From NCBI GenBank assembly GCA_027577415.1, contig JANBQS010000611.1, positions 1-14,660 on the forward strand: a stretch of 14,660 nucleotides of DNA, in the 5' to 3' direction. Below, in pieces: positions 1 to 8,910 of the stretch. The position numbers and the translations under genes are program-made. Origin of the DNA: Coemansia sp. RSA 922. Lineage: Eukaryota > Kickxellomycota > Kickxellomycetes > Kickxellales > Kickxellaceae. Position 1 is the stretch's first letter; each line of letters starts with the position of its first letter. Below the pieces are notes generated by a model, which searched no databases, had not been told where the DNA came from, and saw only the letters and a program-made list of their open reading frames with translations.

Positions 1-72
1 CGCTCTGCCCCCGCGCTGCAGGTTTCGTCTCTGCTAATATCCCAGCTGACAACAGCCTATGTCGCTGTTTGA
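1..72 (+). CDS. possible 3' end of an unidentified gene (partial)
   Basis: Frame 1 is open from the first base to a TGA at 70-72 and reads about 23 residues ending in TTAYVAV. An AATAAA polyadenylation hexamer follows 47 nt later at 120-125, as expected for the end of a + strand gene. The stretch is too short to identify a family or to prove coding. The upstream part lies outside the window. An alternative reading, in which a donor at base 22 joins to an acceptor at 700, is described under findings and is much less likely. Confidence 0.35.
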   Translation, partial: RSAPALQVSSLLISQLTTAYVAV

Positions 73-119
73 TTCTAATATATGTCCGCTATTGCGCTCC
101 CGTTCGAGTGTCGCCCAAC

Positions 120-125
120 AATAAA
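120..125 (+). terminator. AATAAA polyadenylation signal candidate
   Basis: A canonical AATAAA hexamer sits 47 nt after the TGA that closes the putative partial gene at the left edge. It is the only part of the 73-200 stretch with an obvious role. A hexamer can occur by chance, so the call rests on its position. Confidence 0.4.
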
Positions 126-142
126 GCCAACTTGGTCCCAGA

Positions 143-893
143 CTAGAGAGTATGTAGTGTGCTGAGAGTAAAGCGTCCGATATAAACAAGTGGACAAAAA
201 AAAATAGGAAATATCAGGGAGTAAAAGGGAGGGGGAAGAAAAGGGGGAGGGAAAAGAGCTGTATTTACTGTGAACTTCCCTCCTTTTTGTGTGTGTGCCG
301 CTTTTCCCCCGACTGCGGTTTGTGTCCTAGGAGGGTGTGAATTTCGCCTACCCTGGTGGAAGAAAAAAAATGTCACCTTTTTTTTATAAAGGCGCCTATG
401 TGCTCGCCTAGTCGAGACTTTAATCTGGGACGGAAAAAAAGAAAAGAAAAGGGAAGCCTTGTTTGAAAGAGAGAAGAACGCAGGGTAAGGTCCGATAGCC
501 TTTGGTGCTAGAAAGCAAAGAACTCGGTTTCTGCCTCTGGTGTTCGAAAAGATACAAGTGGGAATAGAGAGAAAGTTAGAACGTAGATAACCAAAACTTG
601 AGTAAAGAACACAGCGGAAAAGAAGAAGAGAAAAGAGATGTACAGGAGAGCCACACATGCGCCCCCCAGATAATTGCTAATCCCTTCCTCGTCTCCACAG
701 ACAGAAGAGCTAGCCGATCACGTGCGGTCCATGCTCCCCCAGGCGGCCTGCGCGCAAATGAAGTTACTTGCGGCTCTCGCCAAATAAAAAAGAAACGACT
801 CTATTGAAAACGAAAACAAAAAAATGCGGTGTATTGTCTTCAATTGCAATAATAGAAACCTAAACATAATTATCAGAGTTGCCGAAATCCACT
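143..893. other. gene-poor spacer with long purine tracts
   Basis: About 750 bp without a gene I can support. From about 187 to 640 the + strand is strongly purine-rich (runs of G and A around 220-258, 420-475 and 600-640), so the - strand is pyrimidine-rich. This composition alone keeps a 171-codon - strand frame open (143-658), because triplets made only of C and T are never stops. A TATAAA-like element lies near 180-185 and a good donor-like GTAAGG at 485-490. Similar pyrimidine-rich tracts lie before most genes in this window, so part of the region may be a promoter, but no start codon followed by convincing coding sequence was found on either strand. Confidence 0.5.
701..787 (+). other. 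possible orphan terminal exon (28 codons)
   Basis: A pyrimidine-rich stretch ending in CCACAG (695-700), with a branch-like GCTAAT about 25 nt before it, looks like a 3' splice site. After it, an 87-nt frame reads TEELADHVRSMLPQ followed by 14 more mostly helical residues to a TAA at 785-787 that overlaps an AATAAA. GC content is higher than in the flanks, as in coding sequence here. However, no upstream exon with a matching phase and a start codon was found, and a second + strand frame is also open through the same bases. It may be chance. Confidence 0.2.
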
Positions 894-3800
894 CTACGCC
901 TGGGAAATGGCCTGCGAGATAAACTGCCTCGCCTCCGCAGGCAAGTGCTGCACAGCGTCACCAAGCTGCGCCTGAATTGGCTTTAGAATCTGCCCAAGCC
1001 CCACCGCCGGGTCCGAGATCTGTGGGCATGGGTCAATCTTAATATCACCCAGAGTAGCCAGTCTAGCAAACGACGCCTGGTATCCAGTGTCCTCAATCTC
1101 AAGCGAGTCAAGGTCCTCGTCAGCCACCGCCGCCGCCGCCACCACAGCCGCACTACTGCCATCGACAATGCTACGGTCAGCTAGCGTCTTTGTCTCCTTG
1201 ACAGTCGTATCCATCAACATTGCCGCCAATTGCTGCAGCACTGGCGCAGTCAGACTCTTGTATCCGGCACTAGACTGGAACCGCCTCGATGCCACCAACA
1301 GCGCAAAGCCAACCACCGTCGTCTTGCGCTCCACTCGTCCAACCACGGATGGGATAGTCTCGAGCATAATGTTTTGCAGAACCGTAGCAAACAGGTTTGG
1401 CTGGATGCTGTCCATCGCGTCCATAAACAAGTTGACGCCAACTTCGCCATGCGCATCAATACACAAAACGGACGCCACATAGTGCGCAAAGTTGCGCGTA
1501 AACTTGGCGGTCCTCGATGACTGCAGTCGGTTCAGGCACAGCGTCAGAATAGCCTTTAGATACTGCTTCAGAGACTCGGCCGGCGTGAACTGCGATATCG
1601 CCAGCAATAGGTTGAATCCGTGGTGGTCATTGGTCTTTGACGCAATGAGGCGCTGGAACACGCCCAGGATTGGCTGCAGCTGTCCATCGCTAGCCAATTG
1701 CCCGCCGCCAATCTGCAAGTAGCTCTGCAGCAGCCGCACCAGGGCTGGAATGTTGCCCTGCGCACTCCACAGCGTAGGCTGCAGCAGCGGCGGCAGCAGG
1801 CTGACATACGCCTCGGGCAGTCTGCCCGACGCCTGGTGGACCGATAGGAGCTGTGCCAAGATCTGGAACACGTAGGGCATAAACTCTGCCACGTCCTCTT
1901 GCAGAATCATCTGGAAGATCGGGAACAGCGTGGCCTCAAACTGCCCAATCGCAGACGAATCCGCCGCGCAAGAGAACCGCGCCAACGACCCTACAGCCTC
2001 AAACAAAAAGTGGCTGAACCTGGGATTGGACGGGTTCTTGCTTACTTCGCCCAGAATCGCCGCTAGTTTGCCCAGTGCCGCCGGTGCCAGTGGCAAGATG
2101 TTTGTGCGGCTAGCCAAAAATATGCGCATCACAGTCTTCATCAGATAGTCGTTCTCAGCCAGCTTTTGCGGCGAGTCTGCGCTGTCCAGTGTGCCGAATA
2201 TGTGACCGAGCATGCCCTCAGCCAGCGACTGGACATCTGCCGGGCCGAACAACAAGGCGCCATCCTTCTTGAGCACCAACAGGCGCTCAATGGCGATGGC
2301 CGCGTATGTCGACACGACAGGGTTGGAATGTCCCAAGTGGTTGCCCAACAGGGGCAGCGCCTGAGCTAGCAGGTTGCGCGGCAGCTGGCTGCGGAACGTG
2401 TTGACGTACTTGATGGCGTCGACCTTGAGAATCGGCGCCTGCTGGTCAGAGTTCACGTCCTGCAAGTGCTGTACAATCTGTGAGCTGAAAAAGTCGGACA
2501 CGTTAACCAGCTCATTGACCTGGGTTGCGCCAAGCGAGCCCACCGACGCGACAACAGCAACCGAAGTCACCATAAACAGCGCAACGTCCTTACCGCGCCA
2601 GTGCGCCGCAGGATTGGCAGCATACTGCTCAAGTCCCTTTTGGATATACGCCGACATGACCTGAGTGGTCTCGGTCGAGAACTGCTCCAACAGTCCACGT
2701 ACCAGATCAGCCGCAGCCTCGCGCCGACTGCCAGCTTCGCTTCCCTCAACGTCGCGACGCACAAACTGGATCGGATCATCTTCAAACAGCTCCTCGTCAG
2801 ACTCGGGGAGTACCGTGTTGGGAATAATAATGCGTTCGCAGATGAGCTTGAGGGACTCGCTCGACGAAAACAGCTCACGCTGCCGCGGGTTGCGCACCAC
2901 CGTACGCAAAAACGCCATACCCTTGCTAACCACACCATCGTACTTGTGCGAGGCACCGACCGTAGTCAGCATATTCCACACTGTCGCGACAAACTGCGGC
3001 AGCTGCTTAAAGTCCTCCTCATAGCGCTGGGCGTACAGCTCAATAATCTCGCAAATGCTGGCTTTGACTTCCTCCAAGTCGCCAGCTACGTCGTCGTCGT
3101 CGCTCTCGGCATTTGGGTTCATGTAGACCAAGTACTTGTGGAAGGTCTGCATAAACTCTGCCATGTGGTCCTCAAAGAACGGCGGCAGGTCCTGGCAGTT
3201 TAGGTCGTAGTAGATCTGGCACAAGAGCATGAGCGAGTGCAACAAGATCTGAAGCGCCGCCCGGTTACCCGCGTGCTCGTCAATGAGCTTGTCGGTAGTG
3301 ATAAACACCTGCATGTAAGCCTCCGTGAACTGGGTCAGCACGTAGTTGATCTTTGTGTAGAGCTGGTCCGACCGGAACTCTGAGCGCCATCCCTTGAACA
3401 CCGTGTGCGCAGTTTGCAGGATGCCGTTATTTACATGGTAGTCGGTCGCTGACAGCTTGGAGACCAGATCGCTAATCAGCTCGGGCCAATGCAAGGGAAA
3501 GTCGTTCTCGGCAATAATCGACACGGCCTCACCAATCTGCAACTGCAAGTTCTTGGGTACAGTAATCATTAGCGACACGATCTCGCGCTTGACCGCTTGG
3601 CGGTCGTCAGCCAGGAGTGTGTCCTCGGCGTTTTCGTCCTGTGGCCAGCGCCGCTTGATAAAGTTTTTAAAGAACAGCGCTGCCGCAAACCTCACGTTTG
3701 CGTCCGTCGACTGGTTGCTCACCAGCTGCAACAGCGGCACGACAAAATGGGGCGTTTGCTCGATGGAAGCCAGGAAATGCTCGGCTAAAAGCAAATAATT

Positions 3801-3969
3801 GGTTTATAATAAACAAACATTGAGTGTTAGTGAATTTCTCAGTTTGTGACTCACTTTGTTGCACATATACTGTCGCCTTACCTTGCTTGCGCTCGAGCGC
3901 ATTGGCGCTTAGGGTTTGCTGGAGACTGGAGGCCAATGTCTCTTGCGTGGCCGCAGTTCCTGTCGACAT
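894..3969 (-). CDS. CSE1: exportin-2 / importin-alpha re-exporter (CSE1/CAS family)
   Basis: Karyopherin-beta that, with Ran-GTP, returns importin-alpha from nucleus to cytoplasm. Two exons, 3969-3882 and 3784-894, join in phase (28 codons, then Q29, then a split Ala codon) to give 992 residues, close to the roughly 960-970 usual for the family. The importin-beta N-terminal domain spans about residues 25-100, including VRFAAALFFKNFIKRRW at 60-76. The middle and C-terminal halves carry CSE1/CAS landmarks: YVNTFRSQLP near 488, ENDYLMKTVMRIF near 571 and FSHFLFEAVGS near 617. An Ala/Val run near 910, encoded by a GCC repeat, is a local insertion in a loop-like stretch. The start at 3969 is chosen because it gives a family-like N-terminus; the ATG at the head of the second open frame lies inside the intron. 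It is divergent from ARV1. Confidence 0.96.
3785..3881 (-). other. CSE1: CSE1 intron (97 nt)
   Basis: On the - strand the donor is CAAG|GTAAGG at 3881 and the acceptor TTTTAG ends at 3785. A branch-type CTAAC lies at 3830-3826, about 41 nt before the acceptor. Removing it joins the first 29 codons to the importin-beta N-terminal domain without a frame change. Confidence 0.92.
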
Positions 3970-4354
3970 TTTTCAAACGAATGCTCAGAAATAAGTGATA
4001 AATAAACTGCTATTTGTGAAAAAGGGGGTTGTTGCTTGTAAACCTCGCAAGCAGTACACAACAAAGAGAAAAAGAGAGGAATAGAGAAAATAAATGGTAA
4101 ATTCGAGAATCGGAAAGAAAAAAGAAGCAAAACGCCTGGGGGCTGACAGTGAATATGCAGCGAGCAAAAAACTTTGTGAGCGGAGGATTATGCATACTCG
4201 GATTATCGTCATTTTTGCGACTATGTTAACTTTTCTTTTTCTTAAAGTCTGTAAATTATCTTTTTTATTTGTTTCCTGATTACGGCGAGTAGATGAGCAC
4301 ATTGCGCCCAGAGCGTGCATTTGTACATTTATCGAACCAAACACCCACACCTAA
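3970..4354. promoter_or_regulatory. divergent CSE1 / ARV1 promoter region
   Basis: 385 bp between two divergent start codons, without a credible coding frame. Pyrimidine-rich tracts lie on the coding strand of each gene: the - strand complement of 4059-4135 for CSE1, and 4226-4276 on the + strand for ARV1. No clear TATA box at a usual distance is visible for either gene. Confidence 0.6.
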
Positions 4355-4579
4355 ATGTCAGAGGCCCTATTGCTTCCGCTAAAGTACTATGTCCACACGC
4401 TGATATGCACACTGAGTGCGACCTCGGTCAAGCTGCTCAAGGACAGCGAGCCTATTAGCTGTAATCGCATGGGCTGCGAGTGCCATGTTTTGGACGACTC
4501 GCGGTACAGAATAGTATTCCCGCTAGTCATTATCCTAGTCTTGGCTGCGGTAGCGCTCACGTTTGGTCCACGTAAGTAG
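4355..4579 (+). other. unrecognised N-terminal exon, or separate 74-residue membrane ORF
   Basis: From the ATG at 4355 the unspliced frame reads 74 residues to a TAG at 4577-4579. That stop lies in the donor site (GTAAGTAG). The sequence has a soluble part with three cysteines (ISCNRMGCECHV, residues 34-45) and one strongly hydrophobic stretch (IVFPLVIILVLAAVALTF) near the C-terminus, like a tail-anchored protein. Spliced, the same residues become the N-terminus of ARV1. I do not recognise a family, so either reading is open. Confidence 0.5.
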
Positions 4580-5535
4580 TGCCAGTATTGTTCCCCACCC
4601 CGTTGCCGCGTTCTATCGCATCTTGGCTGACTATATTGCTACACTGCACTATATTGTTGTTGTTAGAGACACCCCAGTCGCCATTGATGGCCGAGTCGCC
4701 GTCTGTTTCTGGCCGGTCATCACCTCAGAATCTCGCTAGGCTTCCGGACTTGAATACTTCGGACAATGTTGGAGGATCAAAGTCGCAGCAGCCAGCGAGC
4801 AAACTGACAACAAAGAAGCAAGTATGCATAGAGTGCGGCTTCCCGGTAGCCAGTCTTTACACCGAGTATGGCGTTGGTCACATTCGACTAACGCAATGTG
4901 AGCACTGCAAGAGCTTTGCTGACAAGTATGTCGAGCACGATGTCGTAATAGTGTTTATCGACATGCTCTTGCACAAACCGCAGGTGTATCGACACTTGTT
5001 AGTCAACAAATTAGAGTTCCGCCAGCGGTTTATTGAGCGCAACGTAGCCAAATTGGGCGTTCTCCTGGTTCTTTTCAACGTGTACATTGACTGGTTCCGC
5101 CTTGAAGAGGGCGGGCGGCTGCGTGGTCAGGAGGAGCTGTTGTTTGGTAAACAGCATTCGTTTGCCACCCAGTACCTTGCGATCCTCATGTTGTCGGCAG
5201 TCGATGCCACTGCCTTGCTCTTCGGAATCTTGCTGGCATCGGTTATTCACCAACGGAGCTTTATGCAAGTGAAGCGCTGGGCGACTATCTCTACCGCGCT
5301 TATTATCTCCAGTTTTGGCAAAGTCCTGATGATCTTGCTAGTTATTTGGGAGTACAACGAGTCGTATTACCCGTGGCTCCTCGATTTTTTGCTCTTCACT
5401 TCACACTCGACAGCCATCTCGGTACTCTTTGACATACACGTTCTGTGGGCTAGCTTGGTAGTTGTGTTTAGTGCGGCGATCAAGCAACTGGTACATTTTT
5501 TCGCTCTCAACATTTCGTCAATTGTGTTCTTTTGA
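4355..5535 (+). CDS. ARV1: ARV1 family ER lipid-homeostasis protein
   Basis: ARV1 proteins sit in the ER membrane and affect sterol distribution and GPI-anchor synthesis. The core is certain: a zinc-ribbon CIEC...CEHC (C-x2-C-x20-C-x2-C, residues 126-153 of the long model), then DKYVEHD, IDMLLHKPQVYRHLLVNK and about four hydrophobic segments to the TGA at 5533-5535. The model joins exon 4355-4571 to exon 4667-5535 for 361 residues. Splice signals and phase fit, but exon 1 (72 codons) adds a region with its own membrane-like segment that I do not recognise from other ARV1 proteins. If exon 1 is a separate gene, ARV1 would start at the ATG at 4687 (282 residues, near the 271 of human ARV1). It converges on the TBC gene with 49 bp between stops. 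The core call is firm; the start is not. Confidence 0.85.
4572..4666 (+). other. ARV1: probable ARV1 intron (95 nt)
   Basis: A consensus donor GTAAGT at 4572, a branch-type CTGAC at 4627-4631 and a TTGTTAG acceptor ending at 4666. The phase matches: the single C left by exon 1 joins AG to make a Gln codon, and the ARV1 frame follows. The length agrees with the other short introns in the window. Confidence 0.75.
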
Positions 5536-5584
5536 AAGATTCTTTTATGTGTTGTGATAATAATAATAGTACAAGTCTTGCAAG

Positions 5585-6958
5585 TTAGGCGTGGATCTGG
5601 AGCTGTTGCATGAGCATCCAGGCGTACATTAGCATAGTCGCTGAAGCTACAGTTGCGACTACCAGTGGCCACTTGTGCTGCAGCGCCAAATTACGAGCTT
5701 TTTGCGCAGTATCCGTGAGATCAATGACGCGAGCCATGCGGTTCTCTTTCGAATTGCCTGCCGACTGAGCCACTGACGACGATACCACTGACGCCAATGG
5801 GTGTTGACCTGATTTGCAAGGGACCAAACTGGTAAATGCCAGCGGCCGCACTGGATCCAAACGCATCCATGTGGCCTCAAAAGTATTGACGACCGAGAGT
5901 TTGGGCAAATGAAGGTTCCCCATGTGCTGTAACTTTGTAGCCGGATACTCGGTCTGTAAGTGATACGAGTCGTCGATAATATCGCGCCAGCCCTTTTCCT
6001 TGACGGTCTGAGGGAGCTTACTTAGACCAGTGTGCACAGCAGCAAAGTCTTGTTCATAAGCCAAAATGTCTCGTTCGTTGCGCTTAAGCATGGCAGCAGC
6101 CATATAGACGACCTGCATGGGTGGGCTGACAATGAGAAAGTCAAATATGCGACAGATACTCTGAAAGTCGTCCAGATCGTGAGCAAACCATGTCAATACC
6201 CAGCTAATTGCAAAGAATGGCGGGACTTCCAGTTCAACGAGCAATTCATGGATTTCAGGACTAATTGCCTTTAGCACCACATATAGAAGTTGCAGTTGTT
6301 GCAGAACGTTGTCCAGATTGCTGGCCATGGCGTCACGAACGAAAAACAGCGCAACCATTTTAGAAGCCTCTATTGCTGGACGCTCGCTGCCAAAGACACT
6401 GAGGAATATCAGCGAGAGTTCGTGAAATCCTTGGTAGTAGCCTAGCCACGGGTAACTACGCAATACTGAGCGAACCACTGTACCAAGCTGTGCCTGTCGT
6501 CGTTTTGTTGCATCAGCGTCTCTTCGGTACTCTAAAGACATGGGCAATGAAGTTCTCGGCAAGTCAAGCGCCAACTGCCCTTCGTCTGCGTGGGCAGTGG
6601 TGCGATCTCCAGCGTCTGTCAACGATCTAAACCCGAGTAAGAGTGGCCTACTTTTTTGATAGAGTAAAAAAGTCTGACAGTTAGTCAGGCATAGTCTTTT
6701 TGAACATGCTCTATGTACTCTGTTACAAGACACGGGAGGTTATCTTTACCATGCACGGCGCCGGAGCCTTATTGTCTGGAAGCCGTCACTGGTCCTCGCC
6801 AAGTGTCTTAGCGTGGCAAGGTCGCAGTCGGCAATGGCCTGAGATATGCGCTTTGCTCGCGGCAGTGCCCTCCCACTACTGCGCCCCTGGGTCTGTGAGG
6901 CATCCGCACGCACGTATTGCCGAGGCCGTTGACTGGGCGGCCGAGCTTTTTCGTCCAT
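5585..6958 (-). CDS. TBC-domain Rab GTPase-activating protein, TBC1D20/Gyp8 type
   Basis: Predicted GAP for an ER-Golgi Rab (Rab1/Ypt1 class for this family), anchored by a C-terminal membrane segment. Exons 6958-6750 and 6647-5585 join through a split Trp codon to give 423 residues (human TBC1D20 has 403). Exon 1 supplies the leader RISQAIADCDLATLRHLA and RLRRRAW. The catalytic signatures are present: the arginine-finger motif LALDLPR (residues 95-101, IxxDxxR type) and the glutamine-finger YYQG (140-143, Q142). The stretch FAISWVLTWFAHDLDDF and following is typical of TBC1D20. The last about 25 residues are hydrophobic (WPLVVATVASATMLMYAWML), fitting an ER tail anchor. The start at 6958 is the first ATG of the exon 1 frame. 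It is divergent from SPT2 and convergent with ARV1. Confidence 0.93.
6648..6749 (-). other. TBC1D20-like gene intron (102 nt)
   Basis: On the - strand the donor is GCATG|GTAAAG at 6749, the branch CTGACTAAC lies at 6688-6680 and the acceptor AAAGTAG ends at 6648. Splicing restores RRRAW-PLLLGF. A competing acceptor (GGGTTTAG near 6629) would delete part of the conserved sequence and break the frame. Confidence 0.88.
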
Positions 6959-7212
6959 ATTTCCAGCAAAATATTGTACAAAGAGAAGAGAGGGGGGGTT
7001 GGAAATTGAAATATTTTAAAGAGAGACAAAAGAAGAGACAGAAGAGACATGCAAGGGACGCCACTCATGTAAGCAACCTCCACAGTGATTTGATCAGCGG
7101 TTTTGTGAGTCGTGAAGACCCGCTTTTTCAGTTACAAAGCTTCGAGATGCCTTTACCCTTCCTCAATTATTTTTCTGCATCCCTTTTTACCTTTACTTTG
7201 CATACATTTAAA
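6959..7212. promoter_or_regulatory. divergent TBC1D20-like / SPT2 promoter region
   Basis: 254 bp between divergent start codons. The + strand is purine-rich at 6978-7053, which is a CT tract just upstream of the TBC gene on its own strand. The + strand is pyrimidine-rich at 7149-7200, just upstream of SPT2. An AT-rich ATATTTTAAA lies at 7010-7019. No coding sequence is supported here. Confidence 0.6.
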
Positions 7213-8792
7213 ATGAGCACCGAAGTACGCACATTCCTGTGTTTATTGACACTATTCCTAAGAAGCAGCATTGTTTAGCTAATATCCCTTTTTTGCAATT
7301 TCTAACCCTCTTGTATTTGTAGTTTGAAAGGCTAATGCGCTTGGCCGAACAGAACACGGTCGACCTGCAGCGTGCGTCACTTGAGCGTAAGCGGCATATC
7401 GGGGATCGCTCAGTGGTAGATGAAGCGAGTGAGCGCGAGATGCGTGAGAAGCGGCGCAAACTAGAACTGGAAAAGCGTATTAAGCAGAGAGAGGAGGATG
7501 ACAAACAAAGGCAGACGGAACTTCGAGCTGGTGTGGAGCGGCGGCGGCGAGAACGGCTGGAGATAGAAAAGGCCGAAGAGGCGCGACGGAAATCGGTCCA
7601 GCAGCAGCAACGGCAGGCAGCTCGTGTCTCTGCAGGACAAAGCAGCAGCGCCAAGGGCAGCAGTGGTATGCGTGTGACACCAGGCGCTCGTGACAGCACG
7701 GCAAATCGCAGAGGTTTGGCAATGGAGGACCCGGTACCACCCAAACGTCCAGCACCACAGCACATGTCGTATGAAGAGCTTATGCGCATTGCATCAGGCC
7801 AGGCAGAAGCACCCGCAAGGCGGCCTGCCAAGCCGCAGCCCACTCTGCAGCAGCAGCGGACGTCTACGGTGCAGGCCGGTGCAGTACATGCACCTCAGAG
7901 TCGGCAGCAGTCAGATCAGCGACCACTGAAGGCTGAGCCATCAGCGCCTCGACGCCAGCAGCCAGTGGGCAGCGCCGGCATACGCCATTCTGCGAGGCCG
8001 CTGCCACCAACCGCCCGCGACTCGCCTGCGCCACTGTCCTCTGCCGGTAGGAATGCAGCGGCTGTTGGCCGTTCGATGGAACCTCGCGAGAGGCCAAGAG
8101 CGCCTCCGGCTACGAAGCGTGCAACTGGTGCCCAGCCTAATCAAAGAGAACCTCCTGAGCCTCGGGTGCGCAAGGCGCCTGAGCGAGAGAAGGACCGCTT
8201 TGGAGTATGTGCTACTAGTTCGGCTAGGAGAGACCCACCTCGCAGTGCTCGAGTAGAGGCTATGCCGCGCTCAACTGGTCGCCGCGAAGAGCAAACTGAC
8301 CGGCGCCCCAGACCCCGGTCGCCTGATAGCAACCGAAACCAGCGTGCCAATCCTGGAGATCGCAGAGCCCCTGTTGGAGCTAGAAGTAGTGCGTCAGCCA
8401 ACACTGGCAGTCGGCAACGCGACAGATCGCCTCGCAGAAGACCCTCGCCGCCCCCTGCTCGCGGACGTGATGGCCCACGCCAACAGGGCCATAAACGACG
8501 TGGCGGTTACGATGACGAGAGCGAGTATGACTCGTTGGATGACTTTATCGTTGACGATGAAGAGGAGGGTGGCTCTCGCTACCGCGTGGGTGCCATTCGC
8601 GAGATGCTTGGCGTGAGATACCACGACGTCAACGATGATGATGACGATGATATGGAGGTATCGACGCGGCAGCTGATGATGGAGGAGCGGCGCAGCGCGA
8701 AACTTGGCCGTCAAGAGGACGAAGAGGAGGAGCGGCGGCTGGAAGAAGAAGAGCGTGCTCGAGCACGCAGACGCCGTGAGCGCTATAACTAA
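7213..8792 (+). CDS. SPT2: SPT2-type chromatin protein (histone H3-H4 chaperone)
   Basis: SPT2 binds histones H3-H4 and acts in transcription elongation and nucleosome retention in the nucleus. Two exons, 7213-7224 and 7323-8792, give 493 residues. The 12-nt first exon yields the start MSTEFERLMRLAEQN, which suits the family better than the downstream ATG at 7335. A charged coiled-coil-like region covers about residues 10-90. A long basic, Pro/Ser/Gln-rich disordered middle follows. The diagnostic C-terminal SPT2 domain starts near 405: DSLDDFIVDDEEE, IREMLGVRYHD, an acidic run, then EERRSAKLGRQEDEEEERR. These C-terminal motifs match SPT2/SPTY2D1 proteins. It is transcribed in the same direction as TAF11, 118 bp upstream of it, and is divergent from the TBC gene. 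Confidence 0.93.
7225..7322 (+). other. SPT2: SPT2 intron (98 nt)
   Basis: The donor is GTACGC, weaker than the GTAAGT/GTAAGG seen in neighbouring genes. A branch-type CTAAC lies at 7302-7306 and the acceptor TTTGTAG ends at 7322. It interrupts after the fourth codon, and the joined frame continues into FERLMRLAEQ. Confidence 0.78.
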
Positions 8793-8910
8793 GAGGTGCC
8801 CCATACATTTATCAAAGCATGTCTATGGCCACAAAATTACTTTGTGCTGCATGTCTTTTTTTTTTTTTTTTTTGAGGTGATAACTATCTTTTATAAATAT
8901 ATTTTGTACA
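8793..8910 (+). promoter_or_regulatory. SPT2-TAF11 spacer with T18 tract and TATA-like element
   Basis: This 118-bp spacer must hold both the SPT2 3' end and the TAF11 promoter. It contains a run of 18 T at 8856-8873, of a type known to disfavour nucleosomes in fungi, and TATAAATA at 8892-8899, only 11 nt before the TAF11 ATG. No AATAAA is seen for SPT2. Confidence 0.55.

Noticed and set aside
143..658. 171-codon open frame on the - strand
   Set aside because: It runs through CT-only sequence that cannot make stop codons. The product is low-complexity and unlike any family, and it lies in a spacer.
598..807. 69-codon open frame on the + strand
   Set aside because: It starts at a non-ATG codon and crosses the putative acceptor at 700; the product is not protein-like. 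The alternative frame at 701-787 looks better but is itself weak.
2601..3203. 200-codon open frame on the + strand inside CSE1
   Set aside because: It is a shadow of the - strand CSE1 frame, which is strongly supported by family similarity along its whole length.
6651..6733. The - strand frame of the TBC gene extended upstream without splicing (382-residue version)
   Set aside because: Its first 29 residues come from the intron. The exon at 6750-6958 supplies the expected TBC1D20 leader and joins exactly through a Trp codon.
7208..7843. 211-codon open frame on the - strand across SPT2
   Set aside because: It is antisense to the charged coiled-coil region of SPT2. Its Ser/Arg/Leu-rich composition mirrors the Glu/Arg/Gln codons of SPT2.
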